Assembly: GCF_048388525.1 (NCBI RefSeq)
Contig: NZ_DBGCTQ010000092.1
Coordinates: 1 to 64,000 of the forward strand
From: BQOK01 sp048388525
GTDB taxonomy: Bacteria > Bacillota > Clostridia > Oscillospirales > Ruminococcaceae
Length of the DNA: 64,000 nt
Direction: 5' to 3'
The notes under the pieces were generated by a model. That model was not told the DNA's origin. It worked only from the letters and a program-made list of their open reading frames with translations, and searched no databases. Position 1 is the stretch's first letter. Each line of letters opens with the position of its first letter. Positions 7,872 to 15,893 of the stretch are shown one piece after another. A program made the translations under genes and the position numbers.

Positions 7872-8021
7872 TTATCTGCTGATTATGCTCTTTAACCCTG
7901 TTGTCTTTCTTTCACAGGGTCTTTGCCTTTTAGAATCAGCATGATGTTTTCTGCATTCTTCACATTTGCCGTGAAACTCACATTTTGTTTTTTTACAAGG
8001 GCACTTTTTGTTTATTATCAT
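7872..8021 (-). CDS. Cys/His-rich microprotein, putative zinc-binding
   Basis: 49 residues, ATG at 8021, TAA at 7872-7874. The sequence opens MIINKKCPCKKTKCEFHGKC and continues EECRKHH and RPCER. Six cysteines and several histidines in CxC and CxxC spacing suggest a small zinc-binding knuckle. GGTGA lies about 6 nt ahead of the ATG. Similar HGxCxECRxxH microproteins are known to me as uncharacterised proteins in Firmicutes genomes, but this is memory, not a search. It sits between the two 42-bp repeats. Confidence 0.6.
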   Translation of the reverse strand: MIINKKCPCKKTKCEFHGKCEECRKHHADSKRQRPCERKTTGLKSIISR

Positions 8022-8103
8022 TTTCTATCACCATAAAATTGGTCGTTGTTCACCTTATTCCAATAAGACGTAGTGAAACAGGCCAAGTACCAATAAACAG
8101 GTA

Positions 8104-8403
8104 CTAATCTACATTGCTCTGTTTAACACTGTCATATGCCACAGATGTCGGGAAATACTTTGAGCTTAATCTGAAATTATAAGTAGTCCCCGATTCATCG
8201 GAAAAGCCAACAATATAATCATCATATACGGTTGAAAACTCAATGTTTTTATATGTCAGGCCAATTCCACTGTAATTTTCGTTCACATAACTTATCGCAG
8301 TCTGTTTTCCAATCATTTTTGGAATTACACCAGTAATCCATAACGCTATAATCAATATGATGATGGCTACAATTCCGACGAATACATATTTGCTTTTATT
8401 CAC
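8104..8403 (-). CDS. Small membrane-anchored protein (possibly DUF3139-like)
   Basis: 99 residues. GTG 8403 has GGAGG 8 nt upstream on the minus strand. One N-terminal transmembrane helix (about residues 6-27) is followed by a soluble part containing YVNENYSGIGLTYKNIEF, a layout compatible with an alpha/beta PepSY- or DUF3139-like fold outside the membrane. No cysteine lipobox. AT-rich. Function unknown. Confidence 0.6.
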   Translation of the reverse strand: MNKSKYVFVGIVAIIILIIALWITGVIPKMIGKQTAISYVNENYSGIGLTYKNIEFSTVYDDYIVGFSDESGTTYNFRLSSKYFPTSVAYDSVKQSNVD

Positions 8404-8432
8404 AGGTCTTTCCTCCGTAAACTAAGATGTGT

Positions 8433-8474
8433 TGGTGTGCCTTTTCCGCCTAAGATGCGCTTTTCCAACAAGGC
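8433..8474. repeat. 42-bp imperfect direct repeat, copy B
   Basis: Same orientation as copy A (7801-7842), about 630 bp away. The segment between the copies carries the Cys-rich microprotein and the small membrane protein. Confidence 0.6.
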
Positions 8475-8491
8475 CGTTTTTTTGCAAATCG

Positions 8492-9316
8492 TTACCATTT
8501 ATCATAATGGATCTTCCCCGGTTCCCAGCGGTGGCATAATTCCTTTTCCTCATCCGGCCAGCCAAACGCGATCACCGAGGCAGGCTCCAGCTTGGAGGGA
8601 AGTTCCAATAGATCAATCAGCAGCTTCCGCCAATCAGAGCTTGACGCCACACCGCACCAGACGCCTCCCAGGCCCAGGCCATGAATGCCCAGCAGGATAT
8701 TCTGCGTGGTAGCGGCGCAGTCCGCATACAAAAACTCCTTTATGCCCTCTATATTTTTATCACCACAAACGACGATGGCACCCGCGGCCTCCGCAAGCAT
8801 AGCCGCATGTGAATTTCGTGAGGCAAGTTCTGCCAGAAGCTGTCTGTTCCTGATCACGATAAAATGATAAGGCCGCTTATTTTGGGCCGTAGGCGCATAC
8901 AACCCGCAGCACAGCATTGCCGTGACCAACTCGTCTCCGACTGGCCTGGAGGTAAATTTTCGTATGCTTTGACGCGTCTTGATTGCGGTCAGTACATCCA
9001 TCCCACTGCTGACGGAGGCAGGTTCTTCCTGTTTGTTACCGGCAGGCTCTATATCTTCGAGTGCCATGACAACCCGCGCGGTCATGGCCTGCCCGTCAAA
9101 TCCGATGGACTTTTGCAGCCCCTTATCTATGACCATCAGAAATTTTCCGCCGCCACGGGATAGTAATTTGCTGCGGTACTTGACACCATTGATCGTACCG
9201 CTGACATAGATCGTGCCCTTCGGTTTACAAAACCGCTCCCTTGCATGGAACGGAATTTCAAAAAAGGTCAGTCTGCCTGCATTGTCCTTTTGAATAAGCG
9301 CCTCAAATATTTCCAT
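8492..9316 (-). CDS. DUF1905 domain fused to a nitroreductase
   Basis: 274 residues. About residues 1-90 match the DUF1905 beta-barrel pattern (EIPFHARERF, GTINGVKYRS, LMVIDKGLQKSIGFDGQ). About residues 105-274 form an FMN-dependent nitroreductase domain: AIKTRQSIRKFTSRPV at the start, APTAQNKRPYHFIV, and a late LGIHGLGLGGVWCGVA segment. Start ATG 9316 is chosen because GGAGGG lies 7 nt upstream; the ATG at 9331 overlaps that SD. Substrate unknown. Only 10 bp from the DUF3788 stop would follow in transcription order, so they are probably one unit. Confidence 0.85.
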   Translation of the reverse strand: MEIFEALIQKDNAGRLTFFEIPFHARERFCKPKGTIYVSGTINGVKYRSKLLSRGGGKFLMVIDKGLQKSIGFDGQAMTARVVMALEDIEPAGNKQEEPASVSSGMDVLTAIKTRQSIRKFTSRPVGDELVTAMLCCGLYAPTAQNKRPYHFIVIRNRQLLAELASRNSHAAMLAEAAGAIVVCGDKNIEGIKEFLYADCAATTQNILLGIHGLGLGGVWCGVASSSDWRKLLIDLLELPSKLEPASVIAFGWPDEEKELCHRWEPGKIHYDKW

Positions 9317-9341
9317 TGCGATTCCCTCCATCCTGGCCGGC

Positions 9342-9782
9342 CTATGTGCATTTGACCGTTAAAAGCGTTTGAATATCATCAAGCTGCTCCCTGCATGTGA
9401 CGCGGTAGTGAAGCCACCCGCCGTCGCCGCAGGGATACTTATGGTCGATCTGTTCCCGCGTCCCCGTTTGCACCTTGCCATAGATGGAATCAAACTGCTT
9501 GTTTGACAGCCTCACCATCACGGTAAACGCGCTCTCCTCGGCGAAAACATGACAGATCAGCTTTTTGTTTTTCCGATGGACGACTCCCCAGCCATATCCG
9601 TTCCCATAGGGAAATGTGACCGCCTGCGTTGTTCCAAATGTGCCGGACAGCCACTCATTCAACTGTGTAAACAACTCCGCACAGGCCCCGCAGTACGCCA
9701 TCATCTGCGCAATGGTCGGTTCTTCTTGTTTGTTCAACATTCTCTCGTACATACAATTCTCCACTTGTTTCCATAGCCACAA
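9342..9782 (-). CDS. DUF3788 family protein
   Basis: About 146 residues from TTG 9782, which has GGAGG 5 nt upstream; a TTG at 9818 gives a longer version but sits against its SD. The conserved DUF3788 features are visible: IAQMMAYCGACAELFTQLNE, FPYGNGYGWGV, HRKNKKLICHVFAEE, FTVMVRLSNKQF and KYPCGDGGWLHYRV. Family members are small soluble proteins of unknown function, often near regulators. It lies between a nitroreductase fusion and an XRE-type regulator, all on the minus strand. Confidence 0.8.
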   Translation of the reverse strand: MWLWKQVENCMYERMLNKQEEPTIAQMMAYCGACAELFTQLNEWLSGTFGTTQAVTFPYGNGYGWGVVHRKNKKLICHVFAEESAFTVMVRLSNKQFDSIYGKVQTGTREQIDHKYPCGDGGWLHYRVTCREQLDDIQTLLTVKCT

Positions 9783-9844
9783 TCGTTCCTCCAAATTGGG
9801 ATTTGCCGCTCCGTTCAATTCCCCTACAAACTGGAAGTTCCCGG

Positions 9845-10582
9845 CTAAATAAATTGTGTAAATGCGTCTGCTTTCGTTACACCATCCACATGAATATATA
9901 CGTCCATATAGGTCACTTCACCTTTTTTATATACATGCTCAAAGCAGCTAAGAATATTTTCCTGCTGTTTCCCCTTAAAGTTGTTTGCCTGAAGATATTC
10001 CATTATCCTCTTATACGCAGTCGGAATTCTTTCAAAAGCCTGAACAAAAGGTTCTTTAATTGTTATTACCGCATAATCCGCTTCAATATTTTCTGAATAC
10101 TGTACTCCCGGACATTCCGTTTCAAATCTCTCCGGGATCACATAAGCAGCTGCATATCCGCGCATTCCGAATCTGTTTTGTTGTTCCGGAGATACATAAG
10201 GAAAATCCCATCCAATAAGCTTTGCCTCCGGACAAGCAGCTCTAAGCCCACTGTTTATGGCCCATGTTTCCATATATCCGTTTACGTCAGTTTCCGGATT
10301 CGGAGAAATAATAACGTAACTTGCCATCTTAAAGGCGGCCACTCTTTTTATCTGTATGTCTGAATATATCTCACTTTGTGCAGAAAGCTTCTCTTTCACA
10401 AGTGTATCCAATTTACAGGAAAAGACTGAACACATATCAACCAGCTTCGCAAGCTCCGGAATCACTTCATCCGTTTCCCATCTTGATACCGTCTGTCTGG
10501 TAACACCCATTCTTTCTGCAAGCTGTTCCTGGGTTAATTTTTTTTGTTTTCTCAAATAACTGATGTTTGTCCCTAAGCTCAT
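9845..10582 (-). CDS. XRE-type regulator with GyrI-like effector-binding domain
   Basis: 246 residues. Residues about 5-60 are a helix-turn-helix (LRKQKKLTQEQLAERMGVTR, QTVSRWETDEVIPE). The C-terminal part (about 90-245), with YVIPERFETECPG and KGEVTYMDVYIHVD, looks like the GyrI/AraC effector-binding fold that senses small hydrophobic molecules. ATG 10582 is preferred because GGAG lies 9 nt upstream; nearer ATGs overlap it. It may regulate the DUF3788-nitroreductase genes that follow at once on the same strand. Confidence 0.8.
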   Translation of the reverse strand: MSLGTNISYLRKQKKLTQEQLAERMGVTRQTVSRWETDEVIPELAKLVDMCSVFSCKLDTLVKEKLSAQSEIYSDIQIKRVAAFKMASYVIISPNPETDVNGYMETWAINSGLRAACPEAKLIGWDFPYVSPEQQNRFGMRGYAAAYVIPERFETECPGVQYSENIEADYAVITIKEPFVQAFERIPTAYKRIMEYLQANNFKGKQQENILSCFEHVYKKGEVTYMDVYIHVDGVTKADAFTQFI

Positions 10583-10587
10583 ATTTT

Positions 10588-11038
10588 TCATCTCCACATG
10601 CATTTTTTCAGCATTCTAACATGCTTATTTTCAGTCAGTACACTGTCCTTTCTGTATGTAATTATGACATACGGAGCGTTGCAAAACCACCAACCCATGT
10701 GCGCTTTTTCACATTTTAATGCAACGCCGCATGTTGCATTAAAATAAAAATTCCCACAACCACAGCTTCCGCATTCTTCGTCCGCCTGCTTGAATGCTGA
10801 TACTAAAACGTCTTTATCAGCTTTTCCGTCACTGCCCCAATGCCTCCGTACAAAAACACTGTTCCGCAAAGCCGGTGGGATTCCCATTGTCAAAAATCCA
10901 TTCCGATACGGTTTCCATCGTCAGCTCAAAGAACACTTCATCCGACTGAATAAATCCATCGTCTTTTCCGAACGAATACGGGTAACGCGCCATATAAGCC
11001 GCTTTGATTTCTGTGTTTCCATCGTCCACGAAACACAA
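10588..11038 (-). pseudogene. Frameshifted small gene, family unknown
   Basis: Two overlapping minus-strand frames look like parts of one protein: an upstream part (11038-10829) with ARYPYSFGKDDGFIQSDEVF and a downstream part with ADEECGSCGCGNFYFNATCG ending near 10588. The crossover lies in about 10829-10890. Neither part has a good SD-start pair of its own. The downstream part contains a CxxCxC cluster. A sequencing error or real decay could explain it. Confidence 0.4.
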
Positions 11039-11040
11039 AT

Positions 11041-11526
11041 TTAACGCATATATGCTTTCACTGCCTTGAGCGGTATTCCCATCCTCTCAGAAATCTCTTC
11101 CATTGTCATTCCTTCATCCGAAAACCGCTTGCAAACGGCTTTCATATTTTCGCCAACCTCTATGATGTGATGATCGGGATCATAAAAGCGCACGACTCTT
11201 TGTCCCCATGCGTGCTCCATAACCGGATGGACATATTCAACCGTGTTGATAGAACTAAGTTTATCCAGAAATTGATCAAAATCACCTTCTTCAAAATAGA
11301 CTTCAACATCATTCCCTTGATAGGAGATTTCTTTGCCCACAACCCCTTTCCAGCTTTCCTCAGTTTTATATTCCGCCTTTCTGTAAAAGGTGCCCATACC
11401 CGTGTATAAGTTTTCTTTACGAATGGAGAGATGTGATTTCTCCGTGGGCCGCCCATCGTAAAGACTATTGTAGCAATGTTTCAATAGCAACGCTACCTCC
11501 GCGGACAATTTCAATGCGGTTTGCAT
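11041..11526 (-). pseudogene. VOC/glyoxalase-like protein, N-terminally truncated
   Basis: The second half of a vicinal-oxygen-chelate domain is clear: VEVYFEEGDFDQFLDKLS, EYVHPVMEHAWGQRVVRFYD and PDHHIIEVGENM, followed by a C-terminal helix. The first beta-alpha-beta-beta-beta half of the VOC fold is missing; residues before about 30 do not look like the family and overlap another decayed frame (11465 to about 11625) that ends RGGSVAIETLLQ. The first ATG is therefore probably not a native start. Confidence 0.65.
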
Positions 11527-11652
11527 AGTATTTTCCCAATAAGGTGATTAAGTCATTGTTACGGTTTTCTGTTTGGACGCTTTCAATCATCACTGTTGCC
11601 GGAGAATAATCAATAACAGAAACATGAAATGTCAATAAAATTATGTGATAAG
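11527..11652 (-). other. Decayed coding sequence at the edge of the scar
   Basis: A stop-free minus-strand frame running from about 11625 through 11465 (VSVIDYSPATVMIESVQTEN, ending GGSVAIETLLQ) has protein-like composition but no start and overlaps the VOC fragment. I do not recognise it. No promoter or intact gene is seen here. Confidence 0.3.
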
Positions 11653-11692
11653 GCGAACCCCCGCCGCTGGTTTTTCAGCGGCGGGGGTTCGC
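11653..11692 (-). terminator. 17-bp hairpin after the GH65 gene
   Basis: GCGAACCCCCGCCGCTG and its perfect complement flank a 6-nt loop, 40 bp beyond the GH65 stop on the minus strand. There is no long T run, but position and stability suggest it ends the operon. It also marks the sharp return to GC-rich sequence. Confidence 0.65.
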
Positions 11693-11732
11693 TGCGTAAG
11701 AGCGCGGGGTGGGGGCTTTTAAAAAGCGCGGG

Positions 11733-13895
11733 TCAAAAAGCGGCCCCGGTTTGCCGGGGACGACAATCGCCCCCTTCGGGGGTGACGCGGGCCTCGTACT
11801 GGACCCCGTGCCAATAAAACCGGAAGCGAAGGCACTTCCACCCCTGGGGCAGATGCGGCGCCAGGCGGGGGCCATCGGGGGTGAAGTGCAGCCCCGCAAA
11901 GCCGAACACCACGGCCTGCCAGCTTTCGCCCAGGCACGCCAGATGCAGGCCTTCCTTGCCGGTGTTGCCCATGATATCGCGCAGGTCCAGGTATAAAGCC
12001 TTTTCAAAATAGCTCCACGCCGCGGCGGCCAGGCCGTTTTGCGCGGCAAACAGGGCATGGGTGGCGAAGCTGAGGGTGGAATCGTGCAGGCACAGGGGCT
12101 CGAACTCCTGCCAGGCGGCCAGCTTTTCCTGCGGGGTGAAATCCTGCGGCAGGCGGGTCATGAGCAGCAGCACGTCGGCCTGCTTGATGACCCGGTAACG
12201 CTGCAGCCGGTCGAAGCACACCCGGTGATAGCTGGCCTCGGATCCCTGCTTTAAGCCGGCCGGGTCCACCGGCTCCAGCAGATGGAAGGTGTCGTCGGTG
12301 CGCCAGTGGCCGGTGAGGGGGTCCTTGGGCAGCTTGAGCCCGTCGTGCAGGGCCTGCCAGCCTTGCAGCTCCTGTTCCGAGAGGCTGAGGGCCTGCCAGC
12401 GGGCGGGCTCTTGCGATTGCAGGTATCGCGCGGCGGCCAGCGCAAGGCGCAGGTTGTGCCGCACCAGCCAGCCGGTGAACAGGTTGTTGCTGGTGATGCC
12501 GCAGTATTCGTCGGGCCCTTTGCAGAACAGCAGGTTGTACCCCCCGGCGGGGTCGGGGGTGCAGCGGCTGGCCCAAAAGCGGGCGGTCTCCACATAGACC
12601 TCCCGGGCGGCGGGGGCCAGCGCCTGGTCGCCCGAGATCTGCAGGTATTGCTCCAGCGCGAACACCACGTCCGCCGTGATGTGAACTTCGCTTGCCCCGA
12701 TGTCCCAGCTTTCGCACTGTTCGCTGCCGTCGAAGGCGGCCATCCAGGGGTAACGCGCGCCGGCGCCGTTCATTTTTTGTGCGTGGGCCCGGGCCGCCGG
12801 CAGGCAGCCCACCCGGTAGCGCTCCAGGCTTTGGGCGGCCTGGGGGTGGGTGAGCAGGTAAAAAGGCATCATAAACAGGTCGGTGTCCCAGAAATAGCAG
12901 CCCTTATAGCGGGTGTGAGTGAGGCCACGGGCCCCGATGCTGACGGTGTCGTCGCGCGGGCTGCAGTTGGCCATGAGCTGGTAGACGCAGTAGCGCAGGG
13001 CCGCCTCGCTGGCCTTGTCGCCCTCGATGCGCAGGTCGCTCTCCTGCCAGCGGGCCTGCCAGGCGGACCGGGCCTGGGCCAGAAGCTCGTCGAACCCGGC
13101 CCGGGCGGGGAGCGGCGCGAGGAGGGGGTCTTTATCGCGGCTGGTGTAAACACCGCACAGCTTGTCAAAGCAGGCGGCCCTGCCGGGGCGCAGCTCGCCC
13201 GTAAAGGTGTAACCCCACGCCTCGCCGGGGCGGCGCAGCTCTTCCGCCTGCCAAGCCGCGGGCTGCCGTAACAGCAGCTGCTGGACAAGCTCCAGCCCGG
13301 TGGCGCGGGCCCGGTAGCGGGCGGTCAGGCCGCCCGGCACAAATTCCGCGCCGAGCGCGGCCATCAGCTGCACCGTTTCGGTGCTTTCCTTCACCTGGTC
13401 GTCCGGCACCGGGCGGTTGCAGCTGGCACTGAAGAGGCCGGTGATCACGACCGCGGTGATCGCCCTGTCGCTGCACAGGGTGAGGCGCTGGGCCAGCAGG
13501 GCGGGGCGGTCAGGGTCGAAAAAGCGCTGTTCGGTGACCGCCACCCGCGCGCCACCCGCCAGCAGGGTATATTGCTGGGTGAGCAAACCGCAGGCCAGAT
13601 CCAGCGTGTAGGTCACCCCGCCCTCCGGAATACCGGGCTCGCCGCCCAACAGGAGGCGGTGCCAGGCCGGGGTGGGCAGGTTGACGAGATCGGTGATGCC
13701 GGGCTTGATGCCGGCGAACATGCCCGCCACAAACAGGCCTTTTTCCGCCGGGCGGGCGGCGGGCTCGCCCGCCACATAGCCCCGCAGACCCATGCGGCCG
13801 TTGCCGGTGAAAAACAGGCTTTCGAAAAAGGGGTCGCCAAACCCGGAACTTTTGCCACGCACCAGCCAGCCGTTCAAAACAATGTCGTCACGCAT
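11733..13895 (-). CDS. Glycoside hydrolase family 65 (disaccharide phosphorylase-type)
   Basis: 720 residues, normal for GH65. This family splits alpha-linked glucose disaccharides by inversion, usually with phosphate, giving beta-glucose 1-phosphate. The (alpha/alpha)6 barrel shows YKGCYFWDTDLFMMPFYL near residues 330-347, and the catalytic acid lies in KGPDEYCGITSNN (Glu463). The late GNTGKEGLHLACLGESWQ stretch matches the phosphate-binding end of phosphorylases. The start overlaps the upstream GH125-like stop by 8 bp, so translation is coupled. A beta-phosphoglucomutase gene at 22254 in the same regulon supports a phosphorylase. Linkage specificity (trehalose, kojibiose, nigerose, maltose) cannot be read from sequence alone. 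Confidence 0.88.
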   Translation of the reverse strand: MRDDIVLNGWLVRGKSSGFGDPFFESLFFTGNGRMGLRGYVAGEPAARPAEKGLFVAGMFAGIKPGITDLVNLPTPAWHRLLLGGEPGIPEGGVTYTLDLACGLLTQQYTLLAGGARVAVTEQRFFDPDRPALLAQRLTLCSDRAITAVVITGLFSASCNRPVPDDQVKESTETVQLMAALGAEFVPGGLTARYRARATGLELVQQLLLRQPAAWQAEELRRPGEAWGYTFTGELRPGRAACFDKLCGVYTSRDKDPLLAPLPARAGFDELLAQARSAWQARWQESDLRIEGDKASEAALRYCVYQLMANCSPRDDTVSIGARGLTHTRYKGCYFWDTDLFMMPFYLLTHPQAAQSLERYRVGCLPAARAHAQKMNGAGARYPWMAAFDGSEQCESWDIGASEVHITADVVFALEQYLQISGDQALAPAAREVYVETARFWASRCTPDPAGGYNLLFCKGPDEYCGITSNNLFTGWLVRHNLRLALAAARYLQSQEPARWQALSLSEQELQGWQALHDGLKLPKDPLTGHWRTDDTFHLLEPVDPAGLKQGSEASYHRVCFDRLQRYRVIKQADVLLLMTRLPQDFTPQEKLAAWQEFEPLCLHDSTLSFATHALFAAQNGLAAAAWSYFEKALYLDLRDIMGNTGKEGLHLACLGESWQAVVFGFAGLHFTPDGPRLAPHLPQGWKCLRFRFYWHGVQYEARVTPEGGDCRPRQTGAAF

Positions 13896-15684
13896 GAGGG
13901 GCAGCCCCTTTCAGCGCGGTGCGCAGGCTGTGGCACAAAAAGCCCGCGCAGGTGGCGAAGGCCTGGCCGGTGGCGGCCTCGCCGGTCACCTCGTGGATGC
14001 TTTCGCAGACGATGCCGTTGTCCATGGAGGCTTTGCGCAGGATGGCAAGGCTGTGCCCGACCCGGCCGCACAGCAGGCTGTTGGCCACGCTGAGGATCCA
14101 GGGATGGGGCGCGTGGGGGCAGCCGATCTCGGCAATGGGGCTGGCGGCAAAGCTGTATTTGTATTCCGGCGAGCGGATCATGGCCACGGTGTTCTGGTAG
14201 ACCTCATCCTGCGGGCTGCAAAAGCCCAGATACGGCAGCAGCTGCAGGCTGCCCGGGGGCTCGTCGTACACATCGTGGCCGCCGGAAAGATCCACCGACC
14301 AGGCGTAATAGGGCCTGCCCGCCGCATCGGTTTTTACGCAGTGGGCCCCGATGGCGGCGCGCACCTGCCCGGCCTGGCACGCGAGGTCCTGCCGGCCGGG
14401 CAGCAGCTTGGCCAGGGCGCGCAGGCCGCGCCACACCAGCACGTTATCGTAGGTGAGGTAGGGGTGGACCCGCTCGTCGTCGGTGGGCTGCAAAAAGGTC
14501 TCGTACAGGTCGGCCTGCGAGGCCTTTTTGGTGGCCAGCTTTTGCAGCACCTCCCCGAGCCCCTTCTGCACCTGGGGCTCGGCGGCAAAGGCCGTGTCTC
14601 CGGTGGCGCCGACATACCGCTCCAGCGCCAGCACAGGGGCCATCAGCTCATCCAGCTCAAACCCGGGTTCCAGCACCGTGCCGTCGATAAAGCGGGAGTG
14701 AACCCCCAGGTTGCGCCGCTGGCGGCCGAACACATATTCCAGCATGCGGCGGGCGAGCGGCGGGTCGGCGTCCAGAATGGCGGGAAAGCTCCAAAACAGG
14801 CTGTCCCGGTCCCAATAGGCGGCGCTCACGTAGTAGCGGGGGCTGCGGCTGGTGACGAGCACCAGCTCCTCGGTGTCCAGCGTGACGCCGGTGGAGTAAA
14901 AAATGCAGAAGAACAGGTTTAAATTGTAAAGCCGGGTGAGAGCCTCGTCGCCCAAATCGAGAGTGCGCGCCCCCAGCCAGGCCAGGGTGCGGGCCAGCTC
15001 GGCCTCGTAGCCCTGGCGCAGCATCTCCTTGGCACTGGTGGCGGCGGCCACCTCCTCAAAGCCGAGCCCCCAATACAGGGTGAGCGCGGCCTCTTGGCCC
15101 GGGGCGAGGGTGAGATCGCACCCGATCTCATATTGCACCGCGCCGTTTTCCGCTGTATGGGTGGAACGGCAGGGCCGGTCGGCCATGGGGGCAAAGCAGA
15201 ACATGGGCACGCCGCAGCGCAGATCGAACACGAGCCCCCCGTTCCAGGGGCTCTGGAAGCAGTGCTTGACGCCGTCGATGGGCTTGTCCTCGTTGACGCA
15301 GTGCCAGCTTTCGGCCCATTCCCCTTTTACACCGAGGGTGAGAGAGAGGGGAGCGGCGGTGGGATTGTGAATTTCCAGCCGGAGGGCGAAGCCGCGCTCC
15401 TCCACCGGGGCGAGATATGTTCCGGTGAGCGCCGCGGCCCCCGCCCGGGCATGAAATTGGGGCACCCAATGGCCCAGCCTCTGCCAGCGCAGCCCGCACA
15501 GGGGCGCCTGCCCGCCCTCTGTTTCCACGAAGGGCAGGATCAGCGGCAGGCCGCCGCCCCGCACGTCCACAAGGCCCTTGTAATTCATGTGCAGAAAGGT
15601 AAAATCTTCGATGCCGGCGGTGGCCTGGTCGATGCGGGGCAGGGAGACCATCTCGTTGCCGGTGGGCAGATATCGCTCTGTCAT
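13888..15684 (-). CDS. Six-hairpin glycosidase, GH125-like
   Basis: 598 residues. An N-terminal beta-sandwich-like part (about 1-220) is followed by an (alpha/alpha)6-type catalytic part. Signature segments are SAAYWDRDSLFWSFPAIL, RRNLGVHSRFIDGTVLEPGF, ELDELMAPVLALERYVGATG, and IAEIGCPHAPHPWILSVANS, which resemble the metal-independent alpha-mannosidase/MUG157 (GH125) group; the match is by eye and may be to a neighbouring unclassified family. No signal peptide, so it acts on imported sugar. ATG 15684 has AGAGGAA 7 nt upstream. First gene of the minus-strand operon, coupled to GH65. Confidence 0.65.
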   Translation of the reverse strand: MTERYLPTGNEMVSLPRIDQATAGIEDFTFLHMNYKGLVDVRGGGLPLILPFVETEGGQAPLCGLRWQRLGHWVPQFHARAGAAALTGTYLAPVEERGFALRLEIHNPTAAPLSLTLGVKGEWAESWHCVNEDKPIDGVKHCFQSPWNGGLVFDLRCGVPMFCFAPMADRPCRSTHTAENGAVQYEIGCDLTLAPGQEAALTLYWGLGFEEVAAATSAKEMLRQGYEAELARTLAWLGARTLDLGDEALTRLYNLNLFFCIFYSTGVTLDTEELVLVTSRSPRYYVSAAYWDRDSLFWSFPAILDADPPLARRMLEYVFGRQRRNLGVHSRFIDGTVLEPGFELDELMAPVLALERYVGATGDTAFAAEPQVQKGLGEVLQKLATKKASQADLYETFLQPTDDERVHPYLTYDNVLVWRGLRALAKLLPGRQDLACQAGQVRAAIGAHCVKTDAAGRPYYAWSVDLSGGHDVYDEPPGSLQLLPYLGFCSPQDEVYQNTVAMIRSPEYKYSFAASPIAEIGCPHAPHPWILSVANSLLCGRVGHSLAILRKASMDNGIVCESIHEVTGEAATGQAFATCAGFLCHSLRTALKGAAPHA

Positions 15685-15715
15685 AGCATTTCCTCTTCTT
15701 TAAATTGTATAAGTG

Positions 15716-15732
15716 AAACGATTAAACGATTT
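15716..15732. promoter_or_regulatory. LacI-type operator for the minus-strand GH operon
   Basis: AAACGATTAAACGATTT shares the half sites of the perfect dyad at 15847-15862 and lies just downstream of the minus-strand promoter, where a bound repressor would block transcription. Confidence 0.7.
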
Positions 15733-15740
15733 ATAAGTCA

Positions 15741-15768
15741 AATATAACATAAAAATCGTGAGTGTCAA
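15741..15768 (-). promoter_or_regulatory. Promoter of the GH125-like/GH65 operon
   Basis: On the minus strand TTGACA (complement of 15763-15768) and TATATT (complement of 15741-15746) are separated by 16 nt. Confidence 0.7.
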
Positions 15769-15798
15769 CACTATTTTGCACAAAATTTTAAAAATGTG

Positions 15799-15827
15799 TT
15801 GACATATACTGCTGTTATGAGTATGAT
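15799..15827 (+). promoter_or_regulatory. Promoter of lacI-type regulator and ABC operon
   Basis: TTGACA (15799-15804), 17-nt spacer, TATGAT (15822-15827). The palindromic operator lies 20 nt downstream, so autoregulation is expected. Confidence 0.85.
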
Positions 15828-15846
15828 AAAACTGTAATCATGAGTT

Positions 15847-15862
15847 AATCGTTTAAACGATT
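15847..15862. promoter_or_regulatory. LacI-family operator, perfect palindrome
   Basis: AATCGTTTAAACGATT is a 16-bp perfect dyad with the central CG-type spacing expected for LacI/GalR regulators, between the promoter and the regulator gene. Confidence 0.85.
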
Positions 15863-15893
15863 TAAGCCCTCCCGAGGAAAGGAAGTCAGCGCG

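Noticed and set aside
6200..11640. Integron-like gene cassette array
   Set aside because: Several small genes share one strand and repeated TTATTGG strings occur, but there is no integron integrase and no attC-like core sites; the only recombinase remnant is a Tn916/phage type.
12282..13271. Plus-strand open frame opposite GH65
   Set aside because: Shadow of a GC-rich gene with no start signal or family pattern.
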